A stretch of 11,498 bases of DNA from an uncultured Collinsella sp. (GTDB lineage Bacteria; Actinomycetota; Coriobacteriia; Coriobacteriales; Coriobacteriaceae). Positions 6,685 through 11,498 of this stretch are shown one piece after another. The stretch covers positions 1 through 11,498 of the forward strand of contig URBA01000024.1 of NCBI GenBank assembly GCA_900545905.1, given 5' to 3'. A model generated the notes under the pieces. That model ran no database searches, was not told where the DNA came from, and saw nothing but the letters and a program-made list of their open reading frames with translations. The first letter of the stretch is position 1; every line of letters begins with the position of its first letter. Made by a program: the position numbers and the translations under genes.

Positions 6685-8418
6685 ATGTCGCAAAACGATC
6701 GAACTCAACTGATTCCCGATCCGCAGCAGCCGAGCAGGCACACCGGCGGCGTTCAGTCGCCGCGTCCTATCGCGCCGAGCCACGGTCAGCAGCGTGGTGC
6801 GGCAAACGCTTCCCAACGCCCGAACCAACAGCGACAGCAGCGTCAACAACGTCAGCAGCGCCAGGCAAACGGCAATGCGCCCAAGCAGCCCCCCACGCAC
6901 GCTCGAGGCGATCGCGGCCCCGCACGCAAACCCGCCGAGAACAATAAGTCGGGCAAAAAGACGACGCTCTTTGTCATCCTGGGTCTAATCGTCATTGTCT
7001 ATATCGTAGGCGTCGTAGCGTTTTCGCAGGTAGCCTACCCCAACACCACCATTGCCGGCGTCGACGTCTCCTTCTCCAACGCTTCGTCTGCCGCCACCAA
7101 GGTCAACTCGGCATGGAAGCACTATAAGCTCACCGTGACAGGCGATGACTTTAGCTGGACCTATCAGCCCGAGTCCGATGAGCCCATCGTCGACGGCGAA
7201 GCTGCCGCAAAAGAAATCATCAGCCACAACGAAGCCTTTATTTGGCCGGTCCGCCTTGTGGAATCCTTAAGCGGCAAGACCAAAACAACCGCTAACTCCA
7301 ACGAAGTCGATCTTGATCAAGACGTCGACCTGTCCATGCTCTCCGACGCCTTTGACCAAAAGAAGTTTGAGGAGGACCTGGGCGCCGCTATCGACGAGTT
7401 TAACGAGGGCCGTTCGGGCACGTTCGAGGCCAATAGCTCCTATGACGAGCAGGCCGGCAAGTTTACCGTCGAGAAGGCGCGCTCCAACGAAAAACTCAAC
7501 CGCGAGCATGTCATTAAGTATGCCGAGCTCGAGCTTGCCTCGCTGGCCGAGACCGTAGATCTTTCCAAGCTCGGCAACGATGCCTATGAGCCGCTCAATG
7601 GAACGCTGACCGATGATCAGATTCAGGCCGCATGCGATGCCGTCAACAACTTCCTGGGCGTCAACGTGACCCTCAAGCTCAACGGCGAGGATGCCGGCAA
7701 GGTTGATGGCAGCTCCGTATTGCAGTGGATCAGCTTTGCCGATCCCGCCAACCCAACGCTCGATACGTCGCAGATCAGCAACTGGGCAGCCGAACTCGCC
7801 AACGGCTTTAATACCGTGGGCTCCACTCGCTGGTGGACGCGCGCCGATGGCAAGCAGTGCGCCGTCGAAGGCGGCGACTTTGGTTGGTCCATCGACAGCA
7901 GCTCGCTCGCCAAGCAGGTCGAAGACGCCATTAACAACAAGCAGACCGGCGAAATCGAGATCAAGTACTCCCAGAAGGCCGACACCTTTACCGCAAAGGG
8001 AGAGCCCGACTGGAAGGCGTATATCGACGTCGACTTGTCCGAACAGCACGCGCGCTACTATGACGAGAGCGGAAATATCGTTTGGGAGGCCAACTTTATC
8101 TCGGGCAAGCCGGGCGAGGACGCCACGCCCGAGGGCGTCTGGCAGATCAACAGCAACGACGGCGGCAGCACCCTGATCGGAGCCAAGGACCCCAAGACCG
8201 GTAAGCCCAAATACGAGAGCCCGGTGAGCTACTGGATGCCTTTTGAGGGCAACATGATCGGCTTCCACGATGCCACCTGGCAAAACGACAAGAGCTTCGA
8301 TAATGCCGAGTCGTACAAGTGGTGCGGCAGCCACGGTTGCATCAACCTGCGCCTGGCAGACGCCAAGGCACTTCACGACTGCATCAAAGTCGGCCTGTGC
8401 GTGGTTGTCCACTCGTAG
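6685..8418 (+). CDS. Membrane-anchored L,D-transpeptidase (YkuD family)
   Basis: L,D-transpeptidases form beta-lactam-tolerant 3-3 peptidoglycan crosslinks or attach proteins to the wall. From the chosen start the protein has 577 residues. A basic, glutamine-rich cytoplasmic tail (repeated QQR units at about 47-60) leads to one membrane helix (about 93-116), so the rest lies outside. The middle region, starting with TIAGVDVSFSNASSAA, resembles the peptidoglycan-binding domain (PG_binding_4 type) that often precedes YkuD domains. The catalytic YkuD domain runs from about 445 to the end, with His528 in FHDATW and the active-site motif SHGCINLR (Ser549, His550, Cys552). An ATG at 6676 is also in frame, but AAGGA at 6670-6674 is too close to it and sits 10 bases before 6685. 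A polymorphic QQR repeat could vary between strains. Substrate and crosslink type cannot be read from the sequence. Confidence 0.93.
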   Translation: MSQNDRTQLIPDPQQPSRHTGGVQSPRPIAPSHGQQRGAANASQRPNQQRQQRQQRQQRQANGNAPKQPPTHARGDRGPARKPAENNKSGKKTTLFVILGLIVIVYIVGVVAFSQVAYPNTTIAGVDVSFSNASSAATKVNSAWKHYKLTVTGDDFSWTYQPESDEPIVDGEAAAKEIISHNEAFIWPVRLVESLSGKTKTTANSNEVDLDQDVDLSMLSDAFDQKKFEEDLGAAIDEFNEGRSGTFEANSSYDEQAGKFTVEKARSNEKLNREHVIKYAELELASLAETVDLSKLGNDAYEPLNGTLTDDQIQAACDAVNNFLGVNVTLKLNGEDAGKVDGSSVLQWISFADPANPTLDTSQISNWAAELANGFNTVGSTRWWTRADGKQCAVEGGDFGWSIDSSSLAKQVEDAINNKQTGEIEIKYSQKADTFTAKGEPDWKAYIDVDLSEQHARYYDESGNIVWEANFISGKPGEDATPEGVWQINSNDGGSTLIGAKDPKTGKPKYESPVSYWMPFEGNMIGFHDATWQNDKSFDNAESYKWCGSHGCINLRLADAKALHDCIKVGLCVVVHS

Positions 8419-8487
8419 TGCAACGCGCACATTCCTACAACATGGAGCTGCTGCGACCAATCTAACAGTTCCGAAAGAAACCGTCCC

Positions 8488-8515
8488 ATGCGCCCGCCCC
8501 AACCGGTGGGCGCAT
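8488..8515 (+). other. Intergenic hairpin between L,D-transpeptidase and adaptor genes
   Basis: ATGCGCCC (8488-8495) and GGGCGCAT (8508-8515) form a perfect 8-bp stem with a 12-base loop, in the 132-base gap after the transpeptidase gene. The following ATATACTTATC is not a proper U-run, so it may only weakly terminate or stabilise the upstream message. The two genes could still be cotranscribed. Confidence 0.5.
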
Positions 8516-8550
8516 ATACTTATCGAGGTACTTTCTATAAAGGAGACGCT

Positions 8551-9444
8551 ATGCCGAATGTCCCCACGACCACCCCGGGCCCGGATGATACCGAGCACAC
8601 GCCCGAAGATGTCACCGAAACGATTCCTCTGATTACAAACGTACATGCCGATAAGCAGAGCGGACGCGCGAACGATGCGACCGAGATTTCCGATGAAGAG
8701 GCATATGCCAAGCTCAAGGCAAAACGTGCCGAACGTCGACGCAAAAAGCTCATCCGACGCGGTATTGCCGCCGGCGTCGTGGGTACCATCGCACTCATTG
8801 CCATTGTCGCAACCCTGGTTATCAATGCTCAGCCACAGGGCGCTAGTGGGCCTGTGACCGACATGGTGACCGAGGGTCCGTTTACCACAACGGTCGAGGC
8901 GAAAGGCCAGCTCAAACCCATTTCGTCCTCAGTGGTCTCCCCTTCTGTCGACGGCACGGTCGATTCGATCAACGTGCAGGCAGGCCAATCCGTCAACGAG
9001 GGCGACGTGCTTATGACCATTAAAAATGACGAGCTCGATCGCAACGTTGCCGAGGCGCAGCGTGCAGTTGCTGCCGCTCAAGAAGACCTCGCCAACGCGC
9101 AGAAAGCCGCAGCTGCCGCACAGGCCACCCCAACGACGGACGTCGATGGAGCTTCCGCAGCGGCTGGCGTCTCCGACGCATCAACGGACACGAACGCCGT
9201 ATCGGCCGCGCAGCGCAGCCTCGCTTCGGCCCAGGCAAACCTCGATCAGGCGAACGCCAAGGCAGGCAGCCGTACGGTCACGGCCCCGAGCTCGGGCAGC
9301 ATCGTGGAGCTCAACGCCAAGGTGGGCGCCACGGTAACAGGCGGCATGATCATGGGCGAAAGCGATACGAGCGGCGGCAAGCAGTGCATGCAGATCGCCG
9401 ACCTGTCCAAGATGAAGGTGACGGTTCAGGTGGGCGAAAAGGAT
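8551..9444 (+). pseudogene. HlyD/MacA-type efflux adaptor, 5' part only (chimeric contig)
   Basis: Membrane-fusion adaptors of this family connect inner-membrane transporters, often a MacB-type ABC permease, with export partners; Gram-positive members work at the membrane-wall interface. About 298 genuine residues remain. They comprise an acidic/Thr-Pro-rich cytoplasmic tail, a basic stretch and one membrane helix (about 71-92). Then come the first lipoyl half (about 128-160, with VDGTVDSINVQAGQSVNEGDVL), an Ala/Gln-rich coiled-coil hairpin (about 163-235), the second lipoyl half (about 241-265, APSSGSIVELNAKVGATV), and the start of the beta-barrel (MKVTVQVGEKD). The frame then continues without a stop into an unrelated dehydrogenase, which is an assembly join and not a natural truncation. 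The start is set by AAGGAG 5 bases before 8551; the ATG at 8488 lacks a ribosome site and lies in the hairpin. A MacB-like ABC transporter would be expected downstream in the true genome (inference). Confidence 0.85.
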
Positions 9445-9450
9445 ATGTAT
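9433..9450. other. Chimeric join 1: adaptor gene to dehydrogenase gene
   Basis: The protein switches within GEKDMYL from the adaptor beta-barrel to the carboxynorspermidine dehydrogenase sequence YLLHHEELESL. By my hand count, 60-base blocks fall from 62% and 60% GC (9301-9420) to 42-48% (9481-9720). The shared stretch GGCGAAAAGGATATG is plausible in both parents and could have served as the short overlap that merged them. Two unrelated families meeting mid-domain, with a composition shift at the same place, indicates an assembly artefact. Confidence 0.85.
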
Positions 9451-9972
9451 CTTCTTCATCACGAAGAGCTTGAATCACTTGCGCTCAACATCAAGGGTAT
9501 CAAGAGGATTCGTTTCTTCATGACATTTGGTCAAAGCTATCTTACACCCCTTAAATGCCTTGAGGACGTGGGCATGACATCTATCGAGCCTATTGACTTT
9601 GAGGGCAAGAAGATAGTACCGCTACAGTTCCTTAAAGCAGTTCTTCCTGATCCAGCTTCACTCGGTCCAAGAACAAAGGGTAAGACAAATATCGGTTGTA
9701 TCTTCCAGGGCAAAAAGGACGGCAAGGACAAGACCTACTACATTTATAATGTGTGCGACCATCAGGAGTGCTACCGCGAGGTCGGCAGTCAGGCCATCAG
9801 CTACACCACCGGTGTGCCCGCGATGTGCGGTGCGCTGATGATGCTGACCGGCGAGTGGACCAAGCCCGGCGTCTACACGGTGGAGGAGTTCAACCCCGAC
9901 CCGTTCCTCGACGCGCTGGACAAGTACGGCCTGCCCCGCAGCGAGAACCATGACCCGGTTCTCGTGGACTGA
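9445..9972 (+). pseudogene. Carboxynorspermidine dehydrogenase (saccharopine-DH family), C-terminal part
   Basis: The enzyme reductively condenses a diamine with aspartate semialdehyde to carboxyspermidine or carboxynorspermidine using NADPH, the step before NspC. About 175 C-terminal residues are present. They include IRFFMTFGQSYLT, MTSIEPIDFEGKKIVPLQFL, LPDPASLGPRTKGKTNIGC and YNVCDHQECYREVGSQAISY, up to PVLVD. Complete members have about 400 residues, so the N-terminal Rossmann domain is missing because of the chimeric join. The fragment itself may be composite: 9451-9720 is 42-48% GC, while 9781-9900 is 65-67% and matches the codon use of nspC. The TGA stop at 9970-9972 overlaps the nspC ATG, the coupling expected for consecutive enzymes of one pathway. 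Confidence 0.85.
9700..9780. other. Possible chimeric join 2 within the dehydrogenase fragment
   Basis: GC rises from about 45% (9661-9720) through 50% (9721-9780) to 67% (9781-9840) by hand count. Codons change from A/T-ending (CTT, AAA, ACA, TCA) to G/C-ending, while the protein stays continuous and family-like. This fits two related genomes merged within a conserved stretch. Natural within-gene variation is a weaker alternative. Confidence 0.5.
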
Positions 9973-11183
9973 TGGCGCAGCGCGACGCACGGCCGCCGTT
10001 TGCGGCTATCGACGGCGCAGTGCCGCCGGAATTTTCCGCCCTGCCCACGCCCTGCTACCTGCTGGATGAAGCTGCCCTGACCCGCAACGCGGAGATTCTG
10101 GGCGGGCTGGCCCATCGTACCGGGTGCAAGGTGCTGCTGGCGCAAAAGGCGTTCAGCAACTACGATTTGTACCCGCTGCTGGCGCCGCACCTCGCGGGCA
10201 CCGAGGCCAGCGGTTTGTTTGAGGCGCGGCTCGGCGCGGAGGAAATGCCCGGCAAAGAAGTGCACGTTTTCTGCGCGGCCTACCGCGCAGATGAAATGGA
10301 CGAGCTGCTGCGGTACGCCGACCATATCGTCTTCAACTCGCCCGCGCAGCTGGCAAAATTTGGCCCCGCGGCCAAGGCGGCGGGCAAAAGTGTGGGACTG
10401 CGCATCAATCCCGAGTGCTCGACCCAGGACGGCCACGCGATTTACGACCCCTGCGCCCCCGGCAGCCGTCTGGGCACCACCCGTGCTCAGTGGGACGCCG
10501 CTGTGGCAGCGCACCCGGAGCTGCCCGCCCTGTTGGACGGTCTGCACTTCCATACCCTGTGCGAGCAGGACGCCGATGCGCTGGCGGTAACGCTGGCCGC
10601 AGTGGAGAAAAAGTTTGCCGACCTGCTGCCCAGAATGCAGTGGCTCAATTTCGGCGGGGGACACCACATCACCCGCCCGGGCTATGCCCTTGCTACGCTG
10701 GAAAACTGCATCCTCTCGGTGCGGCAGAAGTACGGCGTACAGGTGTATTTGGAGCCCGGCGAGGCTTGGGCGCTGAATGCAGGCTATCTGGTCACTACCG
10801 TGCTGGACACCCTGCGCAACGGGGATACCAGTCTTGCCATTCTGGATATGTCCGCAGCCTGCCACACCCCGGATGTCATCGAGATGCCCTACCGCCCGCC
10901 GCTGCTGGACGCCGGCGAGGCAGGAGAGAAGGCGCACACCGTCCGGCTGGGCGGCCCCACCTGCCTTGCGGGGGATATCATCGGGGATTACAGCTTTGAC
11001 ACCCCCCTTGCCGAGGGCGATAAGCTCATTTTCGGCGATATGGCCATCTACACCACCTGCAAGAACAACACCTTCAATGGGATGCCCCTGCCGCCTATCT
11101 GGCTGCTGGGCGCAGACGGCAATTGCCGGGAGCTGGTGCACTTTGGCTATCAGGACTTCAAAATGCGCTTGGGCGCACAGTAA
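9972..11183 (+). CDS. nspC: Carboxynorspermidine/carboxyspermidine decarboxylase
   Basis: NspC is a cytoplasmic PLP enzyme of the alanine-racemase fold that removes CO2 from carboxy(nor)spermidine to give spermidine or norspermidine. This is the last step of the route that bypasses decarboxylated SAM. Evidence: PTPCYLLDE at 26-33, the PLP lysine Lys59 in VLLAQKAFS, HFHTLCE (192-198), the phosphate-binding FGGGHHITR (227-235), EPGEAW (261-266), SAACHTPDVIEMPYRP, and GGPTCLAGDIIGDYSF near the end. The protein has 403 residues; I recall about 375-380 for the family, the excess being an N-terminal stretch of about 20 residues. ATG overlaps the preceding TGA by one base (TGATG) and no ribosome binding site is visible before it, which suggests translational coupling to the dehydrogenase. 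A strong terminator follows 3 bases after the stop. Base and codon use differ from the genes before 9440, so it belongs to another organism. Confidence 0.95.
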   Translation: MAQRDARPPFAAIDGAVPPEFSALPTPCYLLDEAALTRNAEILGGLAHRTGCKVLLAQKAFSNYDLYPLLAPHLAGTEASGLFEARLGAEEMPGKEVHVFCAAYRADEMDELLRYADHIVFNSPAQLAKFGPAAKAAGKSVGLRINPECSTQDGHAIYDPCAPGSRLGTTRAQWDAAVAAHPELPALLDGLHFHTLCEQDADALAVTLAAVEKKFADLLPRMQWLNFGGGHHITRPGYALATLENCILSVRQKYGVQVYLEPGEAWALNAGYLVTTVLDTLRNGDTSLAILDMSAACHTPDVIEMPYRPPLLDAGEAGEKAHTVRLGGPTCLAGDIIGDYSFDTPLAEGDKLIFGDMAIYTTCKNNTFNGMPLPPIWLLGADGNCRELVHFGYQDFKMRLGAQ

Positions 11184-11186
11184 AAT

Positions 11187-11231
11187 AAAAAGCGTTTGTC
11201 ACGGCCTGCGGGCTGCGACAAACGCTTTTTT
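11187..11231 (+). terminator. Strong bidirectional terminator after nspC
   Basis: AGCGTTTGTC (11191-11200) pairs perfectly with GACAAACGCT (11217-11226), extended by A-T pairs from AAAA on the left and T-run on the right, around a 16-base loop. Poly-T follows on both strands, so it can end nspC and also stop minus-strand transcripts from the tRNA-like units downstream. Confidence 0.93.
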
Positions 11232-11267
11232 CATGAAAGGGGACGTAAGGTGAACGGCAGATAAAAC

Positions 11268-11297
11268 AAAAAAGCACCACACGTTTCCGTGTAGTGC
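11268..11297 (-). terminator. Terminator of tRNA-like unit 1
   Basis: Read on the minus strand, GCACTACACG and CGTGTGGTGC form a 10-bp stem (11274-11297) with one G-U pair and a GAAA tetraloop, followed by six Ts (11268-11273). On the plus strand the same site would have a C-A mismatch, so the minus strand is the functional one. Confidence 0.88.
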
Positions 11298-11305
11298 TTT
11301 CATTC

Positions 11306-11389
11306 TGGTGGAGATTACCGGGCCGATTCTGATCACGGTGACCCTCTTGCAGTCCATGCACGGCGCTCCCCTGGGTGAGCTAAGCCCTC
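11306..11389 (-). pseudogene. Degenerate tRNA-Ala-like sequence, copy 1
   Basis: The 84-base minus-strand sequence follows a tRNA-Ala (GGC) pattern. It has TTAGCTCA and GAGCGC of the D-arm, an anticodon arm CGTGC/GCAAG with one mismatch and loop ATGGACT, the variable/T-arm start AGGGTCACCG, and CCCGGTAATCTCCACCA at the 3' end including an encoded CCA. It deviates where a working tRNA should not. The 5' acceptor strand GAGGGCT does not pair with AATCTCC, the T-loop TTCGATC is replaced and about 6 bases are added, and the anticodon position reads GGA. It is therefore either a decayed tRNA or a tRNA-derived small RNA with its own terminator, not a normal tRNA. Confidence 0.7.
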
Positions 11390-11406
11390 ACTCGTTTGGC
11401 AACAAC

Positions 11407-11436
11407 AAAAAAGCACCACACGTTTCTGTGTAGTGC
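11407..11436 (-). terminator. Terminator of tRNA-like unit 2
   Basis: This is the same minus-strand hairpin as in unit 1 (11413-11436) with a GAAA loop and six Ts (11407-11412). The loop-closing G-C pair has become an A-C mismatch; the other nine pairs are kept. Confidence 0.85.
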
Positions 11437-11446
11437 TTTTTCCTTC

Positions 11447-11498
11447 TGGTGGAGATTACCGGGCCGATTCTGATCACGGTGACCCTCTTGCAGTCCAT
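11447..11498 (-). pseudogene. Degenerate tRNA-Ala-like sequence, copy 2 (cut by window end)
   Basis: The 52 visible bases are identical to the 3' part of copy 1 (11306-11357), including the encoded CCA and the altered T-arm. The 5' half lies beyond the window. Identity over an apparently non-functional tRNA region implies either recent duplication, selection, or an assembly loop. Confidence 0.7.

Larger units (their letters stand above)
11265..11498 (-). repeat. Tandem 139-bp repeat: tRNA-Ala-like sequence plus terminator
   Basis: The segment 11265-11357 recurs from 11404 to the end of the window, with period 139 bp at the start and only small changes: one substitution in the hairpin (C to T at its closing pair) and two extra bases after it. 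On the minus strand each unit reads tRNA-Ala-like sequence, short spacer, hairpin, U-run. The second copy is cut by the end of the window, so the array may continue. Contigs often break in such repeats. Confidence 0.9.

Noticed and set aside
7267..8646. 459-codon minus-strand open frame opposite the L,D-transpeptidase
   Set aside because: Shadow frame; it crosses the real intergenic hairpin and carries no motif.
8551..9972. A novel adaptor-dehydrogenase fusion protein linking efflux to polyamine synthesis
   Set aside because: The join falls in the middle of the adaptor barrel domain and removes the dehydrogenase nucleotide-binding domain, with a GC change at the same point. Misassembly explains it better.
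9873..11141. 422-codon minus-strand open frame opposite nspC
   Set aside because: Shadow of nspC, whose PLP-enzyme motifs are complete.
11306..11389. Functional tRNA-Ala or tRNA-Ser gene
   Set aside because: Acceptor strands do not pair, the T-loop consensus is lost, extra bases are present, and the GGA anticodon lacks the long variable arm of a tRNA-Ser.
11265..11498. CRISPR array
   Set aside because: Only two units, of over 90 bases, containing terminator hairpins and tRNA-like sequence; no short repeats with unique spacers and no cas gene.

Overview
The window is an assembled contig that mixes real genes with assembly artefacts. Positions 1-40 are uncut Illumina Nextera adapter. Positions 41 to about 9440 look like one high-GC (about 60%) Gram-positive genome. 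I would guess a gut actinobacterium of the Coriobacteriia, such as Collinsella, from gene content and codon use alone (inference). At about 9433-9450 the sequence switches inside an open reading frame to a different, lower-GC genome. By about 9700-9780 it changes again to high-GC sequence that resembles a Faecalibacterium-like Clostridia genome (inference).

Layout of the first part: priA (minus strand, cut off by the adapter) lies downstream of gltX (minus). metK (plus) diverges from gltX. It is followed by sdaA (single-chain iron-sulfur serine dehydratase), a membrane-anchored L,D-transpeptidase, and the N-terminal two thirds of an HlyD/MacA-type efflux adaptor. These are housekeeping, amino-acid-catabolism and cell-envelope genes, each with its own ribosome binding site and mostly separated by terminators. 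Three successive gaps (gltX-priA, gltX-metK, metK-sdaA) each hold a different long near-perfect inverted repeat of 106-122 bp in total. A GGGACA/TGTCCC motif recurs across most gaps.

Layout of the last part: the C-terminal 175 residues of a carboxynorspermidine (saccharopine-family) dehydrogenase overlap by one base with a complete nspC, the carboxynorspermidine decarboxylase. This is the last two steps of the alternative spermidine route. A strong bidirectional terminator follows. The contig then ends in two tandem copies (period 139 bp) of a unit made, on the minus strand, of a degenerate tRNA-Ala-like sequence followed by an intrinsic terminator.

I see no convincing new defence, mobile or biosynthetic system. 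The apparent efflux-adaptor/dehydrogenase fusion is best read as an assembly chimera. The items most worth a second look are the inverted-repeat elements, the tRNA-Ala-like/terminator tandem, a beta-clamp-binding pentapeptide at the extreme N-terminus of PriA, and the metK leader hairpin.
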